A stretch of DNA of 64,000 nucleotides from Methylotenera sp. (GCF_029945705.1 NZ_JAQSDC010000004.1:1-64000); one strand, 5' to 3'. Positions 43,543 to 53,517 are shown, numbered from the stretch's first letter. The notes: generated by a model from the sequence alone, not told the origin. A program made the numbers and translations.

Positions 43543-43758
43543 TTAGAAAGGTACTGGTTCATTTATATCTGTAGGTTTTAAAGTGGCAGTAGCAGAAAAA
43601 GTAACTGTTTGACCTCCAACTAAGGACTGTAATGTATTAACTTCAAACTTCATGTTTGATATGAATACGTTACATTCATTTTCAGTTAGCTCTGAAAGAA
43701 CTTTTGAGATTGCTTCTTCGACTTTTAGGACCGAAACCGTTTTTAATGATGAACTCAT
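43543..43758 (-). CDS. small protein of unknown function
   Basis: A 71-aa soluble protein I do not recognise. It starts with MSSSLKTVSVLKVEEAISKV and has a single cysteine in NECNVFISNM and a C-terminal beta-like stretch VTFSATATLKP. The ATG follows AAGG at 7 nt, a normal ribosome binding site, and the composition is ordinary, which supports a real gene. Its 3' end borders the palindromic element. Confidence 0.5.
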   Translation of the reverse strand: MSSSLKTVSVLKVEEAISKVLSELTENECNVFISNMKFEVNTLQSLVGGQTVTFSATATLKPTDINEPVPF

Positions 43759-43842
43759 AAAGTAACCTTAGAAATAAATAGGTGGTTTTGTACCATGAAA
43801 GAAACGGTGGCTAACTAGCCCTAACGTAATATCGGCATGAAA

Positions 43843-44031
43843 TCAATGATGCCCAACCACTTCACCCGCTTTGAGCTTATATTTGGTGCCGCAGTATGGG
43901 CATGCCACATGGCCTGTTTTGGCTACATCTAAAAACACGCGTGGGTGTAATGACCACAGCGCAACTTCAGCTGTTGGGCAATGTAGTGGTAGGTCTTTAG
44001 CGGTGACTTCAATTTCATTTACGGTTGACAT
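43843..44031 (-). CDS. zinc-finger domain protein (zf-CHCC type)
   Basis: A 62-aa protein with putative zinc ligands in the order C-x(n)-H-PRVFLD...C-P-Y-C-G-T-x-Y-K, the pattern of the small zf-CHCC proteins related to NDUFS6. The ATG at 44031 gives MSTVNEIEVTAKDLP; an in-frame TTG four codons upstream is less likely. Small zf-CHCC genes often lie near ilvE in betaproteobacteria, as here. Its biochemical role is unknown. Confidence 0.85.
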   Translation of the reverse strand: MSTVNEIEVTAKDLPLHCPTAEVALWSLHPRVFLDVAKTGHVACPYCGTKYKLKAGEVVGHH

Positions 44032-44048
44032 GTTTTTACTCAATCAAA

Positions 44049-44309
44049 TCAATGGTTGTTCGGTGTGGAAATTAAGGGAAATGCACTAGGTTGCCGAACG
44101 GACTCTAGCGATAAATCAATATCCAAGCTTGGCCAATAAAGATGATTAGCCGTAGGGCGCTCTACTTGCGTGATTTGCGCGATAGTGGCTTGTTTAAACC
44201 ATGGAAAATCTGCATAGGCTAAGAATAGCTCTTCATCATCCGCAAGTAACCAAAAACCTTGATTAGAAACTAGAGATACTTCAACTGCCGAAATGACGTT
44301 GCCAAGCAT
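44049..44309 (-). CDS. DUF2442 family protein
   Basis: An 86-aa protein with the DUF2442-like pattern: AVEVSLVSNQGFWLLADDEE then LFLAYADFPWFKQATIAQI, and NHLYWPSLDIDLSLESV. It overlaps the end of the upstream DUF4160 gene by 29 nt, showing tight coupling. DUF2442 genes are often paired with DUF4160 genes in bacterial genomes. The pair has been suspected of toxin-antitoxin-like behaviour, but that is not established here. Confidence 0.75.
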   Translation of the reverse strand: MLGNVISAVEVSLVSNQGFWLLADDEELFLAYADFPWFKQATIAQITQVERPTANHLYWPSLDIDLSLESVRQPSAFPLISTPNNH

Positions 44310-44520
44310 TCAGAATCTCCTTCTCGTGTGATTTTACCAATGTTAATGCCTCATTGATTTGTTTGCTATTTAAACCCTCGTTCATCGCTAACTCTACGGC
44401 TGGCTTTAGCCAAAACTTTGCTTCTCCGTCCGTATGCGTAACGTGAATGTGAATCCGCGACTCTTCCCTTGAGAAGAAAAAGAAGCGAAAAGCACCTTCA
44501 CGAAATACGGTTGGCGCCAT
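44281..44520 (-). CDS. DUF4160 family protein
   Basis: A 79-aa protein: MAPTVFREGAFRFFFFSREE then SRIHIHVTHTDGEAKFWLKP, the recognisable DUF4160 sequence with its two histidines. The ATG at 44518-44520 lies just after the ilvE stop; upstream in-frame codons fall within ilvE. It overlaps the next gene (DUF2442) by 29 nt. The biochemical role is unknown. Confidence 0.8.
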   Translation of the reverse strand: MAPTVFREGAFRFFFFSREESRIHIHVTHTDGEAKFWLKPAVELAMNEGLNSKQINEALTLVKSHEKEILNAWQRHFGS

Positions 44521-44522
44521 TG

Positions 44523-45455
44523 TTAAACCAATGTTAACCAATCAGCATGTTTTTCTGATCTGCCGTGTACTACATCAAAATACATTTTTTGTAGTTGTTT
44601 AGTGATAGGGCCTGCTGTGCCAGCGCCAATTGCGCGGCGATCTAATTCGCGAATTGGTGTTACTTCAGCGGCTGTGCCTGTAAAGAAGGCTTCATCTGCG
44701 CCATACACTTCATCACGAGTAATGCGTTTTTCAATGACGGTTAAGCCAATTTCAGCTGCAAGTTGCACAATCGTGTCGCGCGTGATGCCTTCTAATGCGC
44801 TAGTTAAATCTGGCGTGTATAGTTTCCCGTTACGTACAATAAATATGTTCTCGCCTGAACCTTCAGCCACAAAACCATCTACATCTAATAACAACGCTTC
44901 TTCGTAGCCATCTTGAGCAGCTTCTTGATGCGCAAGAATAGAGTTCATATAGTTACCGTTAGCTTTGGCTTTACACATGGTGATGTTCACGTGGTGACGT
45001 GAAAATGATGATGTTTTAACGCGGATACCGTTATCTAGCGCTTCTTGGCCCATGTATGCGCCCCATTTCCAAGCGGCAACAATCACGTGGGTTGACAATG
45101 TTTTAGCAGAAATACCCATCGCTTCAGCACCATAAAACGCCATTGGGCGCATATAAGCTGATTCTAGGTTATTTTCGCGCACGGCTGCTTTTTGCGCTTC
45201 CATCATCTCTTCTTTGGTAAATGGCATTTTCATTTGCAAAATATGTGCAGAGCGAAACAATCTGTCTGTATGTTCTTTCAAACGGAAAATAGCAGTGCCT
45301 TTGTCAGTTTTGTAAGCACGTACGCCTTCAAACACACCCATACCATAGTGCAAAGTATGTGTTAAAACGTGAGTTGTGGCATCGCGCCAGTTAACCATTT
45401 TGCCGTCATACCAAATTACGCCGTCACGGTCTGCCATTGAGGTTGGAATTGCCAT
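44523..45455 (-). CDS. ilvE: branched-chain amino acid aminotransferase
   Basis: A 310-aa PLP-dependent class IV transaminase for the last step of valine, leucine and isoleucine synthesis. Motifs: THTLHYGMGVFEGVRAY, KANGNYMNSILAHQEA (PLP-lysine region), YEEALLLDVDGFVAEGSGEN and DEAFFTGTAAEVTPIREL. The ATG at 45455 gives MAIPTSMADRDGVIWYDGKM. It also supplies ketoisovalerate balance for panB. Three small genes follow it on the same strand. Confidence 0.95.
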   Translation of the reverse strand: MAIPTSMADRDGVIWYDGKMVNWRDATTHVLTHTLHYGMGVFEGVRAYKTDKGTAIFRLKEHTDRLFRSAHILQMKMPFTKEEMMEAQKAAVRENNLESAYMRPMAFYGAEAMGISAKTLSTHVIVAAWKWGAYMGQEALDNGIRVKTSSFSRHHVNITMCKAKANGNYMNSILAHQEAAQDGYEEALLLDVDGFVAEGSGENIFIVRNGKLYTPDLTSALEGITRDTIVQLAAEIGLTVIEKRITRDEVYGADEAFFTGTAAEVTPIRELDRRAIGAGTAGPITKQLQKMYFDVVHGRSEKHADWLTLV

Positions 45456-45570
45456 TATTGCTGCCTTATAAACGAATTTTGTAAAACCATTATTGTAAAC
45501 TAAAGCGCGGAATTGTTAGCGCATGTTAAAATCAAAAGCGTATAAATTTAAAACTTATTTGGAGTTTTTT

Positions 45571-46158
45571 GTGCAACATTTACTAAAAGTAATAGGCCTT
45601 GTGGTTTTATTAAGCTTTTTATCGTCTTGTAAGCCAGCTGGCGAAGCGAGTACTCTAGTTGCCACCGATATTACAGGCGCCGATTTTGGTCAATCATTCA
45701 GCCTGACTGATCACACTGGTAAACCTAGTACTTTAGCTGACTTTAAAGGCAAAGCTGTGGCATTGTTTTTTGGCTATACGCACTGCCCAGACGTTTGCCC
45801 GACAACCATGTTAGATTTAAAACAAACGATGAAGTTGCTTGGGCCACGTGCAGATGAAGTGCAAGTGTTATTTGTTACGCTAGACCCTGCTAGAGATAGC
45901 CAAGAGGTTTTGGCCCAATTTGTACCATCATTTGATAAACGATTTATTGGTCTTAGAGGCGATGAAGCAACTATTGCTGCGACTGCCGCTACTTTTAAAA
46001 TCTATGCAAAGAAAGTAGAAGCGCAAGGTAAAGGTGGTTATACGCTAGACCATAGTGCTGGCATGTATGTGTTTGATAAATTAGGGAAAATTAGGCTATA
46101 TGTAGATTACGGAGAAAAGCCTGCCGATATTGCCAATGATATTAAGCAGATACTTTGA
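45571..46158 (+). CDS. SCO1/SenC-type copper lipoprotein
   Basis: About 195 aa. It delivers copper to, or reduces, the CuA site of cytochrome c oxidase. Copper ligands are in the thioredoxin-like domain: CPDVCP and the histidine of LDHSAGMYVFD. The lipobox LSFLSSC predicts an outer-leaflet inner-membrane lipoprotein. I prefer the GTG at 45571, since GGAG lies 7 nt upstream and the result is a compact signal; the ATG at 45523 is in frame. A strong terminator follows. The oxidase is not in the window. Confidence 0.9.
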   Translation: MQHLLKVIGLVVLLSFLSSCKPAGEASTLVATDITGADFGQSFSLTDHTGKPSTLADFKGKAVALFFGYTHCPDVCPTTMLDLKQTMKLLGPRADEVQVLFVTLDPARDSQEVLAQFVPSFDKRFIGLRGDEATIAATAATFKIYAKKVEAQGKGGYTLDHSAGMYVFDKLGKIRLYVDYGEKPADIANDIKQIL

Positions 46159-46169
46159 TATAAAATTTT

Positions 46170-46192
46170 AAAAGGGGCGTTAAGCCCCTTTT
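46170..46192 (+). terminator. Rho-independent terminator of the SCO1-like gene
   Basis: A perfect stem aaaaggggc / gcccctttt with a five-base loop, 11 nt after the stop codon and ending in T-rich sequence. Confidence 0.75.
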
Positions 46193-46217
46193 CATTGCTG
46201 ATTAAGCTAATCTTAAA

Positions 46218-46553
46218 TTAGTTGTTTGGCACTTCACCGTATTGATTATTCGCGGCGTCACTTGGTTGAACCAGCAAGTAGATCATTGCAATCCAACCTA
46301 GGATTGGAATAATCCAAATCAGCTGCAGCCAGCCACTTTTGTTTGTATCGTGCAACCGACGTGCACCTACCGCCAATGAAGGTAAAACTGTTGCAAGTGA
46401 AAAAGCCCACGAAACGTAGCTGCCTACAAATTCTAAAACCAAAGCCACTGCAAAACAGAACAAAAAGAACCACCAAAACTCGGGTAGTTTTGCGCGACCG
46501 CTAAAATCTACATATTTTTGAAAGCATGTTTTTACTGCATCTTGAAAGTTCAT
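46218..46553 (-). CDS. DUF805 family membrane protein
   Basis: A 111-aa inner-membrane protein with three to four hydrophobic segments. The family pattern is clear: YVDFSGRAKLPEFWWFFLF near residue 15, LPSLAVGARRLHDTNKSGWL in the middle and PILGWIAMIYLLVQPSD at the end. Function is unknown. It stands alone and is convergent with the SCO1-like gene. Confidence 0.88.
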   Translation of the reverse strand: MNFQDAVKTCFQKYVDFSGRAKLPEFWWFFLFCFAVALVLEFVGSYVSWAFSLATVLPSLAVGARRLHDTNKSGWLQLIWIIPILGWIAMIYLLVQPSDAANNQYGEVPNN

Positions 46554-46657
46554 TTTGCTCCTCCAGTTATTTTAGTAAGTTGTTGTAGCGCTTAAAATAT
46601 TAGCATGTAAGCTGTATGAATAATATTAAATATGGCTGACGTAAAAAATGATTAGTT

Positions 46658-47362
46658 TTAAAACCTATGTAATTGGGGTGATAAGGCTTTTAATTCTTTT
46701 TCAGCGGATTTGTAATCAGGGAAAATGCTGGCAACTGTCGCCCAAAACTTAGCTGAATGATTCATTTCTTTGATGTGCGCAAGCTCGTGGCAAACCACGT
46801 AGTTGATGATATGCGGTGGTGCTTGTAGCAAGCGCCAGTTTAACCGAATTTCTTTTTTTGAATTGCAGCTTCCCCAGCGTGAGGCTGCATTGGATAAAGT
46901 AAGTGAGGTGAATTGAACGCCTAATTTGCTTGAAAAGATTTCTAAGCGCCTTGTAAAGTCCGTGATTGCTTGCTTTTTATACCACTGCACTACTTTGCGC
47001 GCGATTAACATTTCATCTTGATTAGGCATTGCCAATTGCAAAACACCTGGCTCATATTCCACGGCTTTTGAACGCGCGTTATGCTCAATGGTTAGTGTGA
47101 TTGCGTTACCCAAGAGCAGCAGTTGCTCGCCATGTTGCCATTGTATTTCTGGAATTTTATTCGCGGTAACTGAGGCGAGTTTTCTAAGCACCCAGTCAGA
47201 TTTTTGTAGAATGATGTCCTCAAGTTGTGACTGTGTAATGCGTTTTGGTGCATGTATCACCAAGCCAGTTTGGGTGATTTTTAAGCCTACGGTACGGCGT
47301 TGGCGACGCTCTAATTGGTAATGTAATTGGTCGCCAGAGGGTAATGTGAGAGAGTGACTCAT
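46658..47362 (-). CDS. YgjP-like metallopeptidase domain protein
   Basis: A 234-aa protein of the DUF45/YgjP (M48-related) family. The zinc site VVCHELAHIKEMNHSAKFW is at about residues 180-198; the third ligand would be downstream. WGSCNSKKEIRLNWRLLQAP precedes it, as is typical. The protein is likely cytoplasmic, since there is no signal peptide. It is coupled to plsC, with a one-base overlap of start and stop. The substrate is unknown. Confidence 0.88.
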   Translation of the reverse strand: MSHSLTLPSGDQLHYQLERRQRRTVGLKITQTGLVIHAPKRITQSQLEDIILQKSDWVLRKLASVTANKIPEIQWQHGEQLLLLGNAITLTIEHNARSKAVEYEPGVLQLAMPNQDEMLIARKVVQWYKKQAITDFTRRLEIFSSKLGVQFTSLTLSNAASRWGSCNSKKEIRLNWRLLQAPPHIINYVVCHELAHIKEMNHSAKFWATVASIFPDYKSAEKELKALSPQLHRF

Positions 47363-48066
47363 TAATTTAATGTGAGCATCTCAGCTTCAATCCAGCTTTC
47401 TACTTGGTGATTTAATGCATCTGCTTTTAAGCCAGCGGTTTGAATCGCTTGGCCGATATGCATTTTGATGACGCCAGGTTTTTTAATGAACGTGTTTTTA
47501 GCCCAATATTCACCCGCATTATGCGCAACTGGCAGCACTTGAGTTTTTGTATGCGTGGCTAACCATGCGCCACCAATGTGATATTTACTGCGTTCACCTG
47601 GTGTTATACGCGTGCCTTCAGGAAATATCACTACCCAAAGTCCACTTTTTAATCTCGCTTGACCGTTCGCCACTAATTTTTTAAGCGCTTCACGACCAGA
47701 ACTGCGGTCAATAGCGATAGGTGATGACATGGCTAAGCCCCAGCCGAAAATTGGAATCCATAATAATTCACGTTTTAGCACATAAACTTGCGTTGGGAAT
47801 ATGGCTTGAAAAGCCAGTGTTTCCCAAGCGGATTGGTGTTTAGATAAAACGATTGTGGGTGAATTTGTAATGTTTTCTAAGCCAGTAACTTCATGGCGAA
47901 TGTTGCAAGTGACTTTTAGCCACCACAACATACTGCGCGCCCAGCCTGAGATTAAGTCGTTACGTAATATGGGGTTAAGCGGCGTGGCGAGTAGGGCAAC
48001 CAGCGTGAAGATTGGCGCGGTAATGACTTGGCCTATAAAAAACAACAAAGAACGCAAAAATAGCAT
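47362..48066 (-). CDS. plsC: 1-acyl-sn-glycerol-3-phosphate acyltransferase
   Basis: A 234-aa membrane-bound acyltransferase that makes phosphatidate from lysophosphatidate. Block I reads LSKHQSAWETLAFQ, with H-x4-E instead of the usual H-x4-D. Block III is VVIFPEGTRI. An N-terminal hydrophobic helix (about 4-28) anchors it. It follows gmhB by 54 nt. The H-x4-E form also occurs in other PlsC homologues, so activity is still expected. Confidence 0.9.
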   Translation of the reverse strand: MLFLRSLLFFIGQVITAPIFTLVALLATPLNPILRNDLISGWARSMLWWLKVTCNIRHEVTGLENITNSPTIVLSKHQSAWETLAFQAIFPTQVYVLKRELLWIPIFGWGLAMSSPIAIDRSSGREALKKLVANGQARLKSGLWVVIFPEGTRITPGERSKYHIGGAWLATHTKTQVLPVAHNAGEYWAKNTFIKKPGVIKMHIGQAIQTAGLKADALNHQVESWIEAEMLTLN

Positions 48067-48120
48067 ACTGACTTTCGAGAGTGTTTAGCTCAATGATTGG
48101 CTAAGTGGTTAACCAAGTGT

Positions 48121-48687
48121 TTAGGTTTTGTCTAGCTCGGTGATAATGCGCTGCACCGCTTCTGCTAAATCTGCACAAACCCAAGTGTTCGGAGGTAAAG
48201 CTTTTTCTGGGCTTTGCTCTGATGCAGCTAGAGTCGCTTCGCCTTTGCCTGTTAACACTAAAATAGGTTGGCAACCAGCATTGGCAAACGCTTGTAGGTC
48301 ACGTAGCGCATCACCCACGGCGGGCACGCCATCCAACTCCATGGAAAAGCGTAGACCAATTTCTTCTATCATGCCAGTATCAGGCTTACGGCAATGACAA
48401 TGCTCATCTGCCGCATGAGGGCAGTAAAATATCGCATCGATTCGCCCACCTACAACGGCTAATTCTCTATGCATTTTGTCATGAATGTTATTCAGCGTGG
48501 TCATGTCAAACAAACCACGACTAATACCAGACTGATTGGTCGCCACCGCCACCCTAAAGCCAGATTGATTTAGTAAAGCAATCGCTTCTAGGCTACCTGA
48601 AATCGAAATCCACTCATTGGGGCTTTTGATGAAATTTGCAGAATCTTGATTGATTACACCATCTCTATCTAAAATCACTAATTTCAT
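48121..48687 (-). CDS. gmhB: D-glycero-beta-D-manno-heptose-1,7-bisphosphate 7-phosphatase
   Basis: A 188-aa HAD phosphatase in the synthesis of the ADP-heptose used for the LPS inner core. HAD motif I is LVILDRDGVINQD, motif II AVATNQSGISRG, and the zinc-binding loop with CPHAADEHCHCRKP and PVGDALRDLQAFANAG are present. The start is the ATG at 48687. It lies 19 nt downstream of glyS, as in many betaproteobacteria. Confidence 0.93.
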   Translation of the reverse strand: MKLVILDRDGVINQDSANFIKSPNEWISISGSLEAIALLNQSGFRVAVATNQSGISRGLFDMTTLNNIHDKMHRELAVVGGRIDAIFYCPHAADEHCHCRKPDTGMIEEIGLRFSMELDGVPAVGDALRDLQAFANAGCQPILVLTGKGEATLAASEQSPEKALPPNTWVCADLAEAVQRIITELDKT

Positions 48688-48706
48688 GGGCGGCTCGCTT
48701 TGTTGG

Positions 48707-50827
48707 TTAACTAGCTAGTTTAGATAAATCCGCAACGCGGTTCATGGTTTGGTGCAAAGTCGCCAATAAACCTAGTCTGTTGGTTTTTAACGCTGCGTCG
48801 TCAGCATTCACCATCACGTTATCAAAGAACGCATCCACAGGCGCTTTTAAAGCCGCCAGTGATTTAAGTGATGTAGTGTAGTCACCACTTTCAAATAACC
48901 TATCGGCTTCTGGTTTTACTTTGCTTAACGCTTCATTGAGTGCTATTTCAGCAGGTTCTTGTAGTAAGTTAGCGTTTACTTCCGCTTTAACTTCACCCTC
49001 TACTTTTTTCAGAATGTTGCCAACACGTTTGTTCGCTGCAGCTAACGCTGGCGCTTCTTCTAATGAAGAGAATGTACGAACGGCTGATAGTCGTTGTGGA
49101 ATTTCACTTAATAACTGAGGGTTAAGTGCTAGCACCGCATCTACCTCTTGCGGGCTGGCGCCTTGCTCTTTTAGATTAACGGCTAATCTATCTAAGCTGA
49201 ACTCTTGTACCGCTAGTGCAGCATTGCTATCGCCATTAAATTGAGATAGCACCATTTGAATGAGCGTATTAAACTGAATTGGCAACTGAGCATCTATCAA
49301 CATCCGAATGACGCCAAGCGCCTGACGACGCAATCCAAATGGATCCTTGTCACCAGTTGGTTTTTCACCGATGCTGAATAAACCAACTAGTGTTTCTAAT
49401 TTATCTGCTAACGCTACACAAATACCCACTTGGTTACGTGGGAGTTCGTCGCCTGCAAAGCGAGGCTTGTAATGATCTTCAATCGCATAGGCAACATCAT
49501 CATCTAAGCCCTCATGTTGTGCATAGTAGCGCCCCATAACTCCTTGTAATTCTGGAAATTCGCCTACCATATCAGTAACTAAGTCTGTTTTAGATAAGCG
49601 TGCGGCTTTTTCAACATTTGAGACAAAATTAGCTTCACCTAGTTGCTTGGCAATTTCTGCGGCAATTTTCACTACACGTAAATTACGCTCACCTTGAGAG
49701 CCAAGTTTATTGTGGTAAACCACCTTATTTAAACCCTCTAGGCGGCTTTCAAGCGTTTTCTTACGATCTTGGTCAAAGAAAAACTTAGCATCAGCTAGGC
49801 GAGGGCGCACAACGCGTTCGTTGCCACCAATCACTGCGCTGGCGTCATCTGGACTGATGTTAGAGACAATTAAAAATTTATTGGTGAGCTTATTGTTGGC
49901 ATCAAGCAATGGGAAGTATTTTTGATTTGCCTTCATGGTCAAAATCAAACACTCTTGTGGTACTTCTAGATAAATATCTTCAAACTGGCCTAGCAACACA
50001 TTCGGGCGCTCAACTAATGCTGTTACTTCATCTAGCAAAGCCTCATCTTCAATCGGCTTTAGGTTTTGTTTCGTTGCCGCAGCATTGAGTTGGCGTAAGA
50101 TTTCTGCACGGCGCTCAGCAAAGCTGGCAATCACTGCACCTTCAGTTTTTAATTGCTCTGCGTAACTATCAGCACTTTTTAAAACCACTGGTGAGACTGC
50201 TGCCTCAAATCTGTGACCTTGAGTCGCGTTACCAGCAGTTAAGCCAAGAGCGCTAACGGCAACCACTTCATTGCCATGCAGGGCGACTAAACTATGCGCA
50301 GGGCGCACAAAGTTCACACTCGTCCAGCCATCAGCTAATTGGTAAGTCATCACTTTTGGAATTGGCAGTTTTGAGATTGCTTCATTCAATGCACTTTGCA
50401 AACCATCTTTAAGCGAAACGCCTTTTTGCAACACATCTAAAAACAAAGCTTCATTTTTGCCATCGGCTTGCTTGGTCAAATTTGCCACGGCACTTTCATC
50501 CAAGCCCATGCCATTTAAACGCTTAACTAACGCTGGTGTGGCGTTACCACTTGCATCTAAACCTACGCTGACAGGCATGAGTTTTTGTGTTGAAGTTTTA
50601 TCTGGCGCGACAGCTTGTATATTGGTTGCATGCACAGCAAGGCGGCGAGGCGATGCAAACGCAGTAACAATAGAGCCGTCTGCAACTAATCCTTGTGATT
50701 TGAGTGTTTCAAACAATACGCTTGAAAATGCTTCGCCTAGTTTATTCAGGGCTTTCGGCGGTAGTTCTTCTACAAATAGTTCTACTAGTAGATTATTTTG
50801 GCTGTCGCGTAAATTTTGCGTACTCAT
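48707..50827 (-). CDS. glyS: glycyl-tRNA synthetase, beta subunit
   Basis: A 706-aa subunit of the alpha2-beta2 bacterial glycyl-tRNA synthetase; the beta chain binds tRNA. Features include [20 protein letters not shown] at the start, the HD-like region with [17 protein letters not shown] and the C-terminal anticodon-binding region [19 protein letters not shown]. Its start overlaps the glyQ stop by 4 nt (ATGA), ensuring coupled translation of the two subunits. Confidence 0.96.
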   Translation of the reverse strand: MSTQNLRDSQNNLLVELFVEELPPKALNKLGEAFSSVLFETLKSQGLVADGSIVTAFASPRRLAVHATNIQAVAPDKTSTQKLMPVSVGLDASGNATPALVKRLNGMGLDESAVANLTKQADGKNEALFLDVLQKGVSLKDGLQSALNEAISKLPIPKVMTYQLADGWTSVNFVRPAHSLVALHGNEVVAVSALGLTAGNATQGHRFEAAVSPVVLKSADSYAEQLKTEGAVIASFAERRAEILRQLNAAATKQNLKPIEDEALLDEVTALVERPNVLLGQFEDIYLEVPQECLILTMKANQKYFPLLDANNKLTNKFLIVSNISPDDASAVIGGNERVVRPRLADAKFFFDQDRKKTLESRLEGLNKVVYHNKLGSQGERNLRVVKIAAEIAKQLGEANFVSNVEKAARLSKTDLVTDMVGEFPELQGVMGRYYAQHEGLDDDVAYAIEDHYKPRFAGDELPRNQVGICVALADKLETLVGLFSIGEKPTGDKDPFGLRRQALGVIRMLIDAQLPIQFNTLIQMVLSQFNGDSNAALAVQEFSLDRLAVNLKEQGASPQEVDAVLALNPQLLSEIPQRLSAVRTFSSLEEAPALAAANKRVGNILKKVEGEVKAEVNANLLQEPAEIALNEALSKVKPEADRLFESGDYTTSLKSLAALKAPVDAFFDNVMVNADDAALKTNRLGLLATLHQTMNRVADLSKLAS

Positions 50828-51747
50828 GCTGCGGCTTTCTTAGCTAATTCTGTTAATACTTCATCTGCCCAATCTTTTGGTGCCATTGGGAAGCCAAGTC
50901 TGGCGCGGCTTTCCAAGTAGCCTGCGGCGACTGAACGGGCTAAGTTACGGATGCGGCCTATGTAGCCAGCACGTTCTGTCACCGAAATTGCGCCGCGTGC
51001 ATCTAACAAGTTAAATGTATGTGCCGCTTTTAGCACTTGCTCGTAAGCAGGTAGTGATAGCTTTTCTTCGATGAGATGCAAGGCTTGTTTTTCATGCGCA
51101 GTAAATGCGGTAAACAAGAAGTCAGCATCTGAGTGTTCAAAGTTGTAGGTTGATTGCTCTTTTTCATTTTGCAGATAGACGTCGCCGTAGCTTAGGCCAT
51201 CTGTCCAAGTTAAATCGTAAACGTTGTCTACGCCTTGTAGATACATGGCTAAGCGTTCTAAACCGTAGGTAATTTCACCAGTAATTGGCTTGCAGTTAAT
51301 GCCGCCAACTTGCTGGAAGTAGGTGAATTGTGTGACTTCCATACCATTCAACCAAACTTCCCAGCCCAAGCCCCATGCACCTAGCGTTGGGTTTTCCCAG
51401 TCATCTTCAACAAAACGAATATCATTCTTTTTTAAATCAAAACCAAGTGCTTCAAGTGAGCCTAAATATAACTCAAGAATGTCTGCTGGCGCTGGCTTTA
51501 ACACCACCTGAAACTGGTAGTAATGTTGCAAACGGTTTGGGTTTTCACCATAACGTCCATCTTTTGGGCGACGGCTTGGCTGCACGTAAGCCGCTTTCCA
51601 TGGCTCTGGGCCTAATGAGCGTAAGAAAGTAGCTGTGTGTGATGTACCTGCGCCAACTTCCATGTCGTAAGATTGCAATAATGCACAACCTTTATCGCTC
51701 CAGTAGTTTTGCAGGGTGAGAATGATTTGTTGAAAAGTAAGCGCCAT
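50824..51747 (-). CDS. glyQ: glycyl-tRNA synthetase, alpha subunit
   Basis: A 307-aa catalytic subunit, class II type. The family N-terminus [20 protein letters not shown], the motif [21 protein letters not shown] (shortened here) and [12 protein letters not shown] are intact. [20 protein letters not shown] follows. It starts at an ATG 86 nt downstream of lnt and is translationally coupled to glyS. Confidence 0.97.
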   Translation of the reverse strand: MALTFQQIILTLQNYWSDKGCALLQSYDMEVGAGTSHTATFLRSLGPEPWKAAYVQPSRRPKDGRYGENPNRLQHYYQFQVVLKPAPADILELYLGSLEALGFDLKKNDIRFVEDDWENPTLGAWGLGWEVWLNGMEVTQFTYFQQVGGINCKPITGEITYGLERLAMYLQGVDNVYDLTWTDGLSYGDVYLQNEKEQSTYNFEHSDADFLFTAFTAHEKQALHLIEEKLSLPAYEQVLKAAHTFNLLDARGAISVTERAGYIGRIRNLARSVAAGYLESRARLGFPMAPKDWADEVLTELAKKAAA

Positions 51748-51833
51748 GATTTGATTCTAAGGTTCGATTCTAAATGGTTCTATGTAGATTAAGTTGTACA
51801 GCTTTCAGCCATACAATTTGTAAAGGTGTGATT

Positions 51834-53357
51834 TTACTTTGTTTTACGCTTACTTGCCAAAAAATTGGGCAAACAGATGGTGCTAAGACCAATCAAGCTA
51901 ATAATCAGGAATAACCAGTTGCCCCAACGTACATAAGGCGTACTGCCGCTATAACCCTGTGCCGTGCCATTGAGCGTGGTTTGGGTAAAATGTGGTGCAT
52001 GGGCTAATACATTGCCATGCGGGTCAATAATGGCGGTAGCGCCAGTGTTGGTTGCGCGTAAAACAGTGCGGCCAGTTTCTAAGGCACGCGCTTGTGAGAA
52101 CTGCATGTGTTGATATGCAGCGTTGGATTGTCCATACCAAGCGTCATTACTTGCATTGACTAATAGCGTGGCGTCGGGCAGTTGACGGATGATTTCTTCG
52201 CCAAATACGTCTTCGTAACAAATATTGATGGCGACTTTTTCACCTGCGATATTCATTGGTCGTTGATGAATACTGCCTCGTGTTAAATCACTGAGCGGCA
52301 TATTGAGTAAATCGCGATAAATCCAACCGAAAGCTACTTTTAATGGGATGAACTCACCAAAAGGTACAAGGTGCGACTTGCGATAAACCTCGGTTTTGTT
52401 GCCATCTATACTTAGCATGCTGTTGAAATATTCGTCACCTTCATGCTCTACAGCGCCGACTAAAATTGTGCCTTGATTCTGCACCGCATGCGTTTGTAAA
52501 CGTGTGAACAGTTCTTGCGGAATTTCGCTGGAAAGCACTGGCATGGCGGTTTCTGGCATGATAATAAGTTTCGCCTTACTTGCCTCTGCCATGTGCAAAT
52601 ATAAGCTTAAGGTCTTTTCAGCAACCTCAGGAGACCACTTAATGTCTTGCGAGATATTACCTTGAAGTAGCGCCACGGATATTGGTTCGGATGTTGGTGT
52701 GGTCCATTCAACCAGCTTTAATACGCTACCTGTTACCCAAATCAATAGCAGTAACACAATGGTGTTGCGCCTCCACAGTTCAGAGATAGGCTTTTTAGCA
52801 AGCCAAAAGCCAATCAAGCTCGCAATCAATACCGTGATCATCGATACACCATACACGCCGATAATCGGCATATAGCCTGCCAGTGGACTATGCGGCACTT
52901 GGCTATAGCCCATGGTGAGCCATGGGAAGCCAGTAAATATCCAGCTACGGGTCCAATCGGCTAATGCCCAGAATATAGGAATGCTGATGAGTAATTGAGG
53001 GGATTGAGGTTTAGAAATTTTGACACTAAATGCGCCGACCAAGGCCGTGAATAAAGCCATAAATGCACATAACAAAAATGTAGCTAGAGCTGCTATCACG
53101 CTAGGCATATTGCCAAAGTCGTGCAGGCTGATATAAATCCAATATATACCAGTGCTAAATAACCCTAGACCATAGATAAAGCCTGATATGGCGGCTTGTT
53201 TTGGTGTGTAATCCTGATGCCAAAAATAAAATAAACCAATCAGCGATAAAATGCTGGCTGGGTAAAAATAGAAGGGCGCGAAACCAAGTACACACAAAGC
53301 ACCAAGTAGAAATACTGTCAGTGACCGAATGAATTTATTTTGGATGATTATTTGCAT
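51834..53357 (-). CDS. lnt: apolipoprotein N-acyltransferase
   Basis: A 507-aa inner-membrane enzyme adding the third acyl chain to lipoproteins. Six to eight N-terminal helices precede a nitrilase-like periplasmic domain with the catalytic triad: Glu in LIIMPETAMPVLS, Lys in VYRKSHLVPFGEF and Cys in INICYEDVFGEE. A final helix lies at about 480-500. It provides the lipoprotein maturation needed by MlaA and the SCO1-like protein in this window. Confidence 0.96.
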   Translation of the reverse strand: MQIIIQNKFIRSLTVFLLGALCVLGFAPFYFYPASILSLIGLFYFWHQDYTPKQAAISGFIYGLGLFSTGIYWIYISLHDFGNMPSVIAALATFLLCAFMALFTALVGAFSVKISKPQSPQLLISIPIFWALADWTRSWIFTGFPWLTMGYSQVPHSPLAGYMPIIGVYGVSMITVLIASLIGFWLAKKPISELWRRNTIVLLLLIWVTGSVLKLVEWTTPTSEPISVALLQGNISQDIKWSPEVAEKTLSLYLHMAEASKAKLIIMPETAMPVLSSEIPQELFTRLQTHAVQNQGTILVGAVEHEGDEYFNSMLSIDGNKTEVYRKSHLVPFGEFIPLKVAFGWIYRDLLNMPLSDLTRGSIHQRPMNIAGEKVAINICYEDVFGEEIIRQLPDATLLVNASNDAWYGQSNAAYQHMQFSQARALETGRTVLRATNTGATAIIDPHGNVLAHAPHFTQTTLNGTAQGYSGSTPYVRWGNWLFLIISLIGLSTICLPNFLASKRKTK

Positions 53358-53430
53358 GGGCTGAATTGTAGCTTGATAGCGCCAGATAACAAAAATTTAC
53401 AATGTAAACGCTGTGAAAAGGTTGTGTCGA

Positions 53431-53460
53431 TTGACATGAAATGTATTTAGAACCTATATT
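53431..53460 (+). promoter_or_regulatory. sigma70-type promoter for mscL
   Basis: A consensus TTGACA at 53431-53436 and TATATT at 53455-53460 are separated by 18 nt. The start codon lies 58 nt further on. The ribosome binding site GGAGAAA follows at about 53508-53514. Confidence 0.6.
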
Positions 53461-53517
53461 ACGCCCTGTAGCAATCATTAATTCAATTGATTATCTTTAA
53501 TTTTATGGGAGAAAAGT

